NCBI GenBank assembly: GCA_031761405.1
Contig: JASEVX010000010.1
Span: forward strand, 10,590,741 to 10,654,740
Direction: 5' to 3'
Origin: Serripes groenlandicus
Lineage: Eukaryota > Mollusca > Bivalvia > Cardiida > Cardiidae
Length of the DNA: 64,000 nt
Shown here: in pieces, positions 1 through 36,579 of the stretch
How the letters are laid out: each line of letters opens with the position of its first letter
Position numbering within the stretch: the stretch's first letter is position 1
Translations under genes and position numbers: made by a program
Notes under the pieces: generated by a model
Databases searched by the model: none
What the model was told of the DNA's origin: nothing
The model's input: only the letters and a program-made list of their open reading frames with translations

Positions 1-64
1 ATGTTTTGACAAAATACGTTCAAAAGCGTCTGCTGCAGAATTGTCGTATGAGGGAAAGGGTTAA
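1..64. mobile_element. MITE-A, right part, cut by window edge
   Basis: Runs from the GTTTTGACAAAATACG segment through GTCTGCTGCAGAATTGTCGT to GAGGGAAAGGG, followed by TTAA at 61-64. Confidence 0.8.
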
Positions 65-253
65 ACACCCTTTTCAACAATGTTTTCAGTCATGACGGCC
101 AGTTAACCTTCCCAAGTGTTCTAGTTTTCACACCAGTACTCCACACAACAATCTTTTCAAGCAACTGGCTGCCTTTCCAATACCCATGGATTGATAGCCC
201 TCTTGTGAGCAATCTCTAATTTTCCCATCAGTGTTTTCAAAAAGCATCTGCAA

Positions 254-680
254 CCCTTTCCCACCTAAAGTTGCTTTCTGATGCCTCTACAGCAGATGAC
301 TTTTGAAAATCATTGTGACAAAATAAGATTTTTTTTGCCACAGTGTTTTCTTTTTCACCGAGCCCCGGTAGCTCAGTTTGTACATGCGTCATTCGTCTTC
401 CAGCAATGGGCTAAGTCTATGTGGAAAAGCAGCCAGTTGCTTGGGAAGATAGTTGTGTGGAGTACTGGTGTGAGAAAACCAGGAAATGCATGAGTAGGTG
501 AACTGGCCGCCGTGATATAACTGAGAAATTGTTAAAAACGGCGTTAAACCCCAATCAATCAAAGCCCCAGTGTTTTCAACCTTATTTAATAATTCAACTC
601 TCATTTATTGGGATTTTTAACACTTTTGAAAAAACGTTCTCAAAGTCGTCTGCTACAGATTTGCTGTATGTGGGAAAGGG
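254..680. mobile_element. MITE-A copy interrupted by a SINE
   Basis: Family description: MITE-A is about 200-240 bp, starts CCCTTTCCC and ends GGGAAAGGG, and is flanked by TTAA on both sides. Inside each end is a CTGCAGCAGACGAC / GTCGTCTGCTGCAG pair. The centre is a hairpin, GAGAAATTGCTC...GAGCAATTTCTC, extended by GAAAACATTGTG...CACAATGTTTTC. TTAA target sites and CCC ends are the signature of piggyBac-type transposons; no transposase is present. This copy holds a SINE (about 351-567) in its right half. Confidence 0.8.
351..567 (+). mobile_element. tRNA-derived SINE, internally deleted
   Basis: Begins with a tRNA-like GAGCCCCGGTAGCTCAG A-box, skips the B-box, and continues with the body and the GGCGTTAAACCCCAATCAAT tail. 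CAGTGTTTTC occurs before (341-350) and after (568-577) as a likely target duplication within the host MITE-A. Confidence 0.75.
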
Positions 681-846
681 TTAAAGGTCTTCAAACATTG
701 CCTGTCTCTGGGGAATATCTTAAACATCTTTACCGTTTCCCATATACAACACTCCTGCAGGGGACGCCTTGGCAAAAGTATGTAAAAATTCTATTTGACA
801 GTATAATTGTTGAATAGAGTTGATGACATTTGGGTAAAAGAGCAAA

Positions 847-1095
847 TCGAGGGCTTGGCGTGAAACAGTTGTATCTAAAATTGGTATTTTTTTACCAAGG
901 TTAATCACCTCGCCATAAAGTCTTTATAAGCGTTAAATCACTTTTCTTGGTAAACAATGTAAATTTAGGTGCCATTGCTCGTTCTGAGCAATGGCACCTA
1001 AATTTGCATTGTTTACAAAAGGGTCAAAATTGCCCCTAAACCAGGGTTTTTTAAAATAGGATTTAAGTTACAACTGTTTCACGCCAAGCCCTCGA
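847..1095. mobile_element. MITE-B copy
   Basis: Family description: about 240 bp, ends TCGAGGGCTTGGCGTGAAAC and its complement, a subterminal TAAAGTCTTTATAAGCG segment, and a centre GGTGCCATTGCTC...GAGCAATGGCACC. The whole element is close to a foldback. TCGA stands at both outer edges, so either it is part of the inverted repeat or it is a fixed 4-bp target. This copy is reversed relative to most others. Confidence 0.8.
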
Positions 1096-1169
1096 AATTT
1101 GTCATCACGAGCAATTTCTCAATTTGCAAAAATGTTTTTAAATGGTATCTGCATGTGGGAATGGGTTAA

Positions 1170-1397
1170 CCTTTTCCCTCATACGACAGTTCTGCAGCAG
1201 ACGACTTTGAACATAGTTAGTCAAAAAATAGAAATAGAAATACTCTATAATTAGATGAATAACCTATGCTTAAAAGTTGAAAACATTGTGGCAAAAGAAG
1301 AAATTGCTTGTTTTGAGCAATTTCTTCTTTTGTCACTATGTTTTCAAAAAGCAGTCTGCTGTAGAGGCGTCGGAAAGCGTCTATATGAGGGAAAGGG
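1170..1397. mobile_element. MITE-A full copy
   Basis: TTAA at 1166-1169 and 1398-1401. The right end lies 57 bases before NSMAF exon a. A truncated right end of another copy (about 1108-1165) abuts it at the same TTAA. Confidence 0.85.
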
Positions 1398-1454
1398 TTA
1401 AGGTTGATTTTTAGGATGGGCTGTTTTTGTACAGAATATGATATTTTATTTCAG

Positions 1455-28388
<26,934 letters not shown>

Positions 28389-28446
28389 ATCTTCTGCGTG
28401 CCATATTTAGCAATACAGTCAACCGTCACACAAGTTGTTGGCTTAA

Positions 28447-28670
28447 ACCCTTTCCTACATACACCAAATCTGAAGCGGATGACTTTTAAAACACATTGTC
28501 AAAAACTTGAAAAATCTGCATAAATCAGAGTTTTTTAAAATTATCAAATAAAGTTGAAACATTGTGCGAAAGGAGAAATTGCTCCCTATGAGCCAATTTC
28601 TCCTTTTCTGGACGGCTTTTAAAAGGTCATCCCTGCAGAATCATCAGAAAGTATCTGTATATGGAAAAGG
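28447..28670. mobile_element. MITE-A, decayed, in the NSMAF 3' flank
   Basis: Begins after CTTAAA and ends GGAAAAGG-TTAA. Contains the first AATAAA after the NSMAF stop. Confidence 0.7.
28547..28552 (+). terminator. Candidate NSMAF poly(A) signal AATAAA
   Basis: The first AATAAA after the stop codon, about 160 bases downstream. It lies inside a decayed MITE-A copy (28447-28670), where other copies carry the same AATAAAGTTGAAAAC string. Confidence 0.45.
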
Positions 28671-28867
28671 TTAAAAACTTCTCATGTCAATATTGTAAAA
28701 TCTTTAGAATTAGATGTCAAAGCCGATACAGAATTGAAAATATTGCCTGAGAAGGAGACATTACTTATTTTGAGGAGTTTATCCTGATTTTGTTAAAACA
28801 TGAAGAAACGCTACCAATGTAGGAGTCTGCATTGCAATCTTTGTTAAGTTTTGTGTTTATGTCATTG

Positions 28868-29680
28868 TTATACCCCAAGATACATAGTATATAGGGGCTA
28901 TATAGGAGTCACGCTTGTCGGTCGGTCGGTCGGTCTGTTGGTATATAACTTCACAGGAATGATTGATACCAAGCTTAGTTGTGCATATTGTCGGCGTGTT
29001 GCACTGGAATTATTTTTAAATCAGTTTTGGCCCCTTGAATTTCTCATACATATGTATATTGTCAGGCACCAGCTGGGGGTATTCATCACCTTCAGTGATA
29101 TTTCTAGTTTCTACTTAAATATAAACGCTATGGCTATGACAGTTGGAACACTTTTACGACATCACTATTTCATTTATTTGAAATATGATCTTTTTTTTCC
29201 ACTTCTTTCCTAAAATATAAAAGCTTTGACTTATACATCATAAAGTACACGACTTTACCATTTCATTAACTTGAAAAATGATATTTTTTCAACTTAGAAT
29301 GTTGGTAAAGTTTTGCATTTAGGTCCACTTTTCTCCTAAAATATTCAAGCTAGGAATTCGAAACTTTGTACTCTTAATTCAACATTATAGCGTGACTTAC
29401 GGTCTACTGCAAAGACCATATGATGTATTTTGCTTGAAATATGGCCTTTTTTATCCTTAGAATTAAGATTTTGTTTTGTGTTAACAATTTGGAATAGTTA
29501 TTTATCATCATAAAGCTACTGTATACTGCAAGGGCCATAAGTCTAACATATTCTGCATTATAATGGGACTTTTTACAACAAGGGCCACAACTTTACCAGA
29601 TATTCTTGCATAAACTATTGCCATTGGAAAATTTATAAAATCAGATGAGCATTGCCATCTGTTTTTGTTGCTCTTGTTTC
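28868..29680 (+). mobile_element. Repeat with a GGTCGGTCGGTCGG leader
   Basis: ATACCCCAAGATACATAG, then GGCTATATAGGAGTCACG and (GGTC)n, then AT-rich text with ACTTAGAAT-type words, ending TGTTGCTCTTGTTTC. A second leader of this kind stands at 56657. The ORF inside is not convincing. Confidence 0.5.
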
Positions 29681-29930
29681 AAAAAAGGTTTTCAAAACAT
29701 TTCTACAGCAGACAAATTTTGAAGTATTGAAATATTGTAAGAAATGGCCAAATGTTCATGTTGATTTAGGTCTAAATGAATAATATTATCCTTCTTTGTT
29801 ATTAACTTTGTTATCAACTCATTCCCACTTGCAGACATTTTTTGTTGTAGACAATTTTTGACACCATTGTGACAAATTATTTCTCTATTCAATATCATTT
29901 TTTTCATTTATAGAGATTTTCCTTATTTAA

Positions 29931-30115
29931 CCCTTTCCCTCATATAGACGCTGTCTGACGCCTCTTCAGCAGATGGCTTTTCGAAAACATTGCGACAAAA
30001 GAAGAAATTGTTCAAAACTCAGTTCAATTATTGTACTTTCATATAGAGGGAGTTTCCAATTTTTTTCGGGTATGTTTTCAAAGTCTTCTGCTGCAGGTTA
30101 GGGTTAGACCAGGGA
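29931..30115. mobile_element. MITE-A, rearranged
   Basis: Left TTAA 29927-29930. The central hairpin is deleted and the right arm ends at GTCTTCTGCTGCAGG. Confidence 0.65.
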
Positions 30116-30258
30116 CGTAGATAAGATCTACGTTAGACCAAAATAAGTTAAAATTGTCTGCCAAAGACTGAGACTTGTTGTACCAAGGGAAGTGTTAAAT
30201 AAATTTAATATTGTCCCAGAAATGGGACTTTACAGACTTTCAAACATACACGCCTTAA

Positions 30259-30728
30259 CCCTTTCCCCTCATATATACACTTTCTGACGCCTCTGCAGCA
30301 GATGGCTTTTTGAAAACATAGTGACAAAAGAAGAAATTATTCAAAACAAGCAATTTCTGCTTTTGCCACAATGTTTTCTGACGCCTCTGCAGCCGACGTT
30401 GCTTTTTGAAAACATAGTGACGAAAGAAGAAATTATTCAAAACAAGCAATTTTTGCTTTTGCCACAATGTTTTCCACTTTTAGTCATAGGTTGGTTATAC
30501 ATTCAATTATAGAGATTTTCTTTTTTTTGACAAAATATGTTCAAAGTCGTCTGCTGCATAATTGTTGTATGAAGGAAAGGCTTGAAGTGTTGATTTTTAT
30601 TAGACTGCAGATACTGTACACAAAAGTCAACGGAGCAACAGTAAATAACGCAGAACATTCAGGATTATTATTGACAAAATATGTTCAAAGTCGTCTGCTG
30701 CAGAATTGTCGTATGAGGGAAAGGGTTA
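30259..30728. mobile_element. MITE-A with duplicated centre plus an extra right end
   Basis: Left TTAA 30255-30258. The block starting TTCTGACGCCTCTGCAGC occurs at 30282 and 30376, each followed by its own hairpin. The right end is at about 30582. A separate right fragment runs 30673-30724 with TTAA after it. Confidence 0.75.
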
Positions 30729-31214
30729 ATATAGATGGAGAATAATAGTTCAACTGGTTTGGATGTGTTCTATATGACTGTTCTGTCAACCTTTTCCCAC
30801 ATATTGACACTATTTGACACATCTACAGCAGACAAGCTATTTCTCCCTTCACCGCAACGTTTTCAACTCTATTCAATTATTTTAAAAGTTTTCATTATTT
30901 TTTCAATCGATGTTTGTCAAAGTCGCCCCCACTAGAAATATGTTGTATGTGGGAAAGGGCTGAAAGAGCCTGTCCATGCCAAAACAGATTTTTTGAGGTT
31001 TTGAAATAAATGAAGAATATATACTACCAATTCCATTCATAATCAATTTTATAGCTTTTTTGCGGCCATATTTATTCTCCAAAAGACTTTCATGATTGCT
31101 TGTACAATTAGATGGTGAGTAGGATAGACCAATATAAATAAGACTGTACAGAAGTACACTCTGCTCGGGATCTTCATGCGTCCCAAAGGTTTGCTTTTCA
31201 TGTTATGCTTTTAA

Positions 31215-31825
31215 CCCTTTCCCTCATATAGACGCTTTTTGACGCCTCTGCAGCAGACGGCTTTTTGAAAAGATAGTGACAAAAGAAGAAATTGCACAAA
31301 ACGTGCAAAACGTGCAATTTCTCCTTTTGCCACAATGTTTTCAACTTTTTGTCATAGGTTATCCATTCAACTATGGAGATTTTCTATGTTTTGACAAAAG
31401 ATGTTCAAAGTCGTCTGCTGCAGAATTGTCGTATGAGGGAAAGGGTTAACCCTTTCCCACCTGTACACGCTTTTATACGACTTTTGAAAACACTGTGACA
31501 ATATTTTCAACTGTTTTTAATTAGAAAACCCTTATTTATGAAGATTTTTCAGTTTTTTGTCAAAATATTTGCTGCAGATGAGTTATATGTGGGAAAGGGT
31601 TAACCCTTTCCCTCATACGACAATTATGCAGCAGACGAGTTTGAACATATTTTGTCAAAAAATAGAAAATCTCTATAATTGAATGGATAACCTATGACTA
31701 AAAGTAGAAAACATTGTGGCAAAAGAAGAAATTGCTCGTTCTGAGCAATTTCTTCTTTTGTTACTATGTTTTCAAAAAGCCGTCTGCTGCAGAGGCGTCA
31801 GAAAGCGTCTATATGAGGGAAAGAG
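31215..31825. mobile_element. Three MITE-A copies in a row sharing TTAA sites
   Basis: Copies 31215-31445, 31450-31599 (internally deleted) and 31604-31825. TTAA at 31211-31214, 31446-31449, 31600-31603 and 31826-31829, so adjacent copies have only one TTAA between them. Confidence 0.88.
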
Positions 31826-31960
31826 TTAAAATAGATATTGGTCACTCCTCTTGATTTTTTCATTCAGAAACTAGAACCTGTGAAAGTTCGCTCACAAATA
31901 TTTATATTTCTCGTTCATTCATATACACTTTCCTATGAAATTAGCCCTTCCCACAACATG

Positions 31961-32203
31961 TCGAGGGCTTGGTGTGAAACGGTTGTAACTAAAAACCTAT
32001 TTTGAAAACCCGGGTTTAGGGGCGATTTTGACCCCTTTGTAAACAATGCAAATTTAGGTGCCATTGCTCAGAACGAGCAATGGCACCTAAATTTCCATTG
32101 TTTACCATGAAAAATTATTTAACGCTTATAAGGAGGTGATTAACCTTGGTAAAAAAATACCAATTTTAGTTACATGTACAACTGTTTCATGCCAAGCCCT
32201 CGA
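31961..32203. mobile_element. MITE-B copy
   Basis: TCGAGGGCTTGGTGTGAAAC to CATGCCAAGCCCTCGA, with centre GCCATTGCTCAGAACGAGCA. Confidence 0.85.
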
Positions 32204-32211
32204 TGTAGGCT

Positions 32212-32629
32212 ATTTCTGATGCCTCTGCAACAGACAATTTTTGAAATAATTATGAGAAAAGTAGAAATTGAGCATAATGAGCGATTCTTCCTTTTGTCAC
32301 AATGTTTTCAACTATATTCAACAATTATACTTCCATTTATTTATGGACATTTGCCATACCTTTGCTTAGATACTTTCAATGTCGTCTGGTGCATATTTGT
32401 CATATGAGGGAAAGGGTTAACCTTACCCCATTGCCACAATCTGCAAACAATTCTTTAACCCTTTCCCTCATACTAAAGGAGAAATTGCTTGTTTTGAGCA
32501 ATTTCTCCTTTTGCCACAATGTTTTCCACTTTTAGTCATAGGTAATCCATTCAATTATAGAGATTTTCTATTTTTTGTCAAAATATGATCAAAGTTGTCT
32601 GCTGCAGATTTGTTGTATGAGGGAAAGGG
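32212..32629. mobile_element. Two MITE-A copies
   Basis: 32212-32416 lacks its left end and touches MITE-B. 32459-32629 has TTAA 32455-32458 and 32630-32633 and a deleted left arm. Confidence 0.75.
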
Positions 32630-33101
32630 TTAAATGAGTTCTTCTTTCATTGCATATACATATAAGTTACTGTTTGAAAATATTTGTGCCAAATATCAAA
32701 TGTCCTTTGACAGGAAATGTGTTATGTTGTTTGGAAATACAGTCAACCCTTACCCTGATTTAGAAACCTTATGACGACTTTGCAGCAGACGAATTTGAAA
32801 ACATTTTGGACAAGGAGAAATTATTTTGGGGCTCTGCTCATAATGAGCAAATTTTCCTTTTTCCACAATGTTTTCAACTTAATTCAATTCATAGGCAGTA
32901 TCTATATTTTTGACTAAATAGTTTTTTAGTCGTCTGCTGCAGATGTATTGTATGTTGAAAAGGGTTATTGCATATACATGAAAGGATGCAAAAATAATGC
33001 TAATAGGTGAAATTGTAGAAGAAGAAATGTCTCCTTTTCATATTGTTTTTCATTATTAACTTTTGTACCTGATATGCTCTTTATAAAGTCAACTGATTTA
33101 A

Positions 33102-33588
33102 CCCTTTCCCACATACAACAAATCTGCAGCAGACGACTATGGAAACATCTTGGCAAGACAGGGAAAATCTATATAAATGAATGTATAATAACTGAAAAAA
33201 AACCGAAAACATTGTGGCAAAAGGAGAAATTGCTCGTTTTGAGCAAATTCTCCTTTTGCCACAATGTTTTCATAAGTTGTCTACTGCAGAGGTGTCAGAA
33301 AGCGTCTATAGGTGGGAAAGGGTTAACTGTGTACCTGAAATGCTATTTATAAAGTCAACTGCTTTAACCCTTTCCCTCATACGACAATTATGCACAGACG
33401 ACTTTGAACATATTTTGTCAAAACATAGAAAATCTCCATAATTGAATGGATAACCTATGACGAAAAGTGGAAAACATTGTGGCAAAAGGAGAAATTGCAC
33501 GTTTTGTGCAATTTCTTCTTTTATCACTATGTTTTCAAAAAGCCGTCTGCTGCAGAGGCGTCAGAAAGCGTCTATATGAGGGAAAGGT
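33102..33588. mobile_element. Two MITE-A copies with duplicated left flank
   Basis: 33102-33322 and 33368-33588. Each is preceded by the same host text (TATAAAGTCAACTG(A/C)TTTAA). Further decayed copies lie at about 32755-32965 and 33655-33805. Confidence 0.8.
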
Positions 33589-33974
33589 TTAAAAAGATGT
33601 GATCGCCTCCGTGCTGTAGTGGTTATTACAATTTAACTTATTGCTTAATCCTTACCCTCATATAGACGCTTTCTAATTTTTGAAAACATTGTGACACAAG
33701 AAGAAATCGCTTAAAACCAGAAATTTCTCCTTCAGTCACAATATTTTTAACATGGGTGATTTCAAAGTCGTCTGCTGCAAATTTGTTGTTTGTGGGAAAG
33801 GGCTAAAGTAACTCTCTATGTGGGAAAGAGAGTATCTTCTTTCTACAGAAAGACAGCATTCCTGTTTTTTTGTTATTGTTTGTGCCTATCTACAAATATG
33901 TTAAATTAAATTATCAATAAAAATATTATATTCAATATTAATGTATTATGTTTTTGCTTTGCAAGATAAAAAGG

Positions 33975-34184
33975 TATATAGACGCTTTCTGACGCCTCTG
34001 CAGCAGACAGATTTTTGAAATCATTGTTGCAAAGGTGAAATTGCTAATGGAGCAATTTCAGCATTTGCTACAATGTTTTCAACTCTATTTATTCATCAAA
34101 TTGTCATTTATGGAAATTTTCACATTTTTGATAAGATGTTTTCGAAATCGTCTGATTCAGATTTGTTGTATGTGGAAAAGGGTT
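33975..34184. mobile_element. MITE-A, left tip missing
   Basis: TATAGACGCTTTCTGACGCC start and GTGGAAAAGGG-TTAA end, with a reduced hairpin. Confidence 0.7.
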
Positions 34185-34680
34185 AAGTTATGAATGTTAT
34201 CAACAGAGTGGTGCCATTGTTCAGTTGGGAGCCAAACTTTTATTTTTACTAAATTACTGTTTTTAGATTTAACTCATTTGGGTCAAGGTCACTATTTCTA
34301 AAAATAGATCACCCCTGGTATTGTCACTGTTGATAACTGTTGACATGCCGCACTTTTTGTTTATTATCTCACGAGAGAAGAAACTGCTACTAGGCTATTT
34401 CGCTCACTCACCATATGTTTGATCAACACTTTTCCTCTGAAGCAGAATCATCTCCTCTTTCAAAAGCGTTTTAAGCTTTGAATTCAAACATCATTTCCAA
34501 CCAATCCTTAACATCGGTAACGAATAATATGCTCAGAAACTGTTGGTCCGATTTCAGGTTAATTGTGCAGAAAAATACCGTGGGTGACCCATTACAATAC
34601 TTTTCTTTTTTTTCGTCTAAAAGTTCTTGTCTGATTTAAAAATAATTTTCCTTTAATTAATTTGCTAATTTTACGTAAGT
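34185..34680. other. Intergenic, tandem-core element traces
   Basis: Words such as AACTGTTGGTCCGATTTCAG and GGGTGACCCATTACAATAC are relics of core units; no gene. Confidence 0.5.
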
Positions 34681-34688
34681 GACTTTAA

Positions 34689-34910
34689 CCCTTTCCCTCA
34701 TATATACACTTTCTGACGCCTCTACAGCAGACGGCTTATTGAAAACATAGTGACAAATGAAGAAATAGCTCAAAACGAGCAATTTCTCCTTTTGACACAA
34801 TGTTTTCCACTTTTAGACATAGATTATCCATTCAATTATAGAGATTTTCTCTTTTTTGACAAAAGATGTTCAAAGTCGTCTGCTGCGGAATTGTCGTATG
34901 AGGGAAAGGG
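34689..34910. mobile_element. MITE-A full copy
   Basis: TTAA 34685-34688 and 34911-34914. Confidence 0.88.
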
Positions 34911-35088
34911 TTAAGGACATTTTATTGGATATAATGATTCGGAAATAAGATGCCATTCAACGTAATATACTTTAGAATAAATATGGTGTTTGAGGAAATT
35001 TGATACAACGATAATAAAACATTACCATTATGAAGTTAATATTGCCTTCATCGAAATATGATGAGTTTGCTGCAATAATGACATATAT

Positions 35089-35341
35089 GAGCCGTCCCGC
35101 GAGAAAACCAACATTATGGCCTCTGCGTGATGTATCGACCCCGATCAGCCTGCGCAGACTGATCCAGGCCGACACATTCCGTCTTAGGGGGATAGAGGTA
35201 TAGACTAATGATTCCTGTAACAGAAAACCCACAGGAGGCGAAAAGTGTACATCTGGGTAAGCCTGCGCGGTATGCTAAGGCTGATCCGTGTCGATACTTT
35301 ACGCAGAGTCCACAATGTTGGTTTTCTCGCAGGACGGTTCA
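35089..35341. mobile_element. MITE-C copy
   Basis: Family description: about 255 bp, ends GAGCCGT(T/C)CC(A/G)CGAGAAAACC and its complement, then TCTGCGT(A/G)ATGTATCGACC, with inner GATCAGCCTGCGCAG and a CACAGGAGGCGAAAAGTG segment. It is a long imperfect foldback, flanked here by ATATAT / ATGTAT. Confidence 0.8.
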
Positions 35342-35449
35342 TGTATATTCATACTTACGTATTCCGCCCAGGCAAGGAAACCCACTACATGTTCCCCTTA
35401 CTAAAAGAACTTTATTGTTTCCTCTGATATATTCAAATTATTATTTTAT

Positions 35450-35628
35450 TGAAAACCCTGATTTGACCCCTTTGTAAGCAATGCAAATGTAGGTGACATT
35501 GCTCATAATGAGCAATGTCACCTAAATTTCCATTGTTTACCAAGAACAATGATTTAACGCTTATTAAGACTTCATGGCAAGTCGATTAAGCTTGGTGAAA
35601 AAATACCAATTTTAGTTACAACCATATT
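35450..35628. mobile_element. MITE-B, both ends missing
   Basis: Centre GTGACATTGCTCATAATGAG, then CAATGTCAC: both hairpin arms changed together relative to other copies (GCC/GGC to GAC/GTC). Confidence 0.7.
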
Positions 35629-36015
35629 CTTCTCTTTAGCTGTGTTGAGTCTAAAAGGTTGTTTGTATATACTTGTCAACCGTTGATAAATCGTGTGTCA
35701 TGGGTTTTTAACCCCTTTTCACATGTATGTACAACAAATCTGCCGATTTGAAAACATCTAGGCAAAAATATGAAAAATATCTATATATGGGAAAGTTTAA
35801 TTATTGAAAGGAGTTTAAGACAATAAAAAGTGATAGAAAGATCAATTTCTCCTTTGGCCATGATGTTATGAATAGTCGTCTGTTGCGAAGCCGTCTACAT
35901 GTGTCTACATGCGTCTTCATGTGGGAAAGGTTTAAGAAAATAAGTAAGAATAAAGATCAACATGTTAACAATAAGACGGTTGCAAGTTGCTTAATTGTCT
36001 AATGCACCATCTTTA

Positions 36016-36234
36016 ACCCTTTCCCTCATACGACAATTATGCAGCAGATGACTTTGAACATATTTTGTGAAAAAATAGAATATCTCTATGGATGGATAAC
36101 CTATGACAAAAAGTGGGAAACATTATGGCAAAAGGAGAAATTGCACGTTTTGTGCAATTTCTTCTTTTGTCACTATGTTTTCAAAAATCCGTCTGTTGCA
36201 GAGGCGTCAGAAAGCGTCTATATGAGGGAAATGG
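36016..36234. mobile_element. MITE-A full copy, last dense one
   Basis: TTAA 36012-36015 and 36235-36238. Loop GCACGTTTTGTGC. The next recognisable copy is 17 kb further right. Confidence 0.85.
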
Positions 36235-36299
36235 TTAAAACAAACTAGGTAGTTTGTAGATGTACATCTAGAACGATTCTCTCAAGAAATGGAACGGAA

Positions 36300-36408
36300 C
36301 GCGCAACGTCATTGCGCATCTCTCTAAACGTACGTCATTAAAGTGACGTCGTCTCTAAGGTTACTACGTAACGTTCCCAGACTCACGCAAGACTTCAGAG
36401 CGGTTAAG
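36300..36408 (+). promoter_or_regulatory. CRE-rich candidate promoter/5' leader of the 4-exon gene
   Basis: Three ACGTCA-type sites stand close together (36306-36311, 36331-36337, and TGACGTC at 36344-36350), 59 to 103 bases before the first ATG. The stretch is much richer in CG than the flanking repeats. An in-frame TAA at 36325 separates it from the ORF. No TATA box is visible. Confidence 0.4.
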
Positions 36409-36579
36409 ATGACGAACGTCTTTACACGAAAACATCGGTATCCACGAACTACGACGCTGTTGGACTTTCAAGTTTTCGAAACTAAAATCAACCGACCCAT
36501 TGAAAGGATACTTTCGCCGGCCCGACTGGGAAATCCGCACCCTTCAGGACTCGCACATCAAAATATACCCGCTGCATCG
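36409..36579 (+). CDS. Novel gene exon 1
   Basis: 57 codons from ATG, base composition unlike the neighbouring repeats. Contains HRYPRTTTLLDFQVFETK near the start and ends NIPAAS at the GTATGG donor. Without splicing the ORF would end five codons later. Confidence 0.5.

Noticed and set aside
28851..29213. 120-codon ORF as a gene after NSMAF
   Set aside because: It starts in a (GGTC)n repeat leader seen again at 56.7 kb; no domain, and composition is that of AT-rich noncoding DNA.
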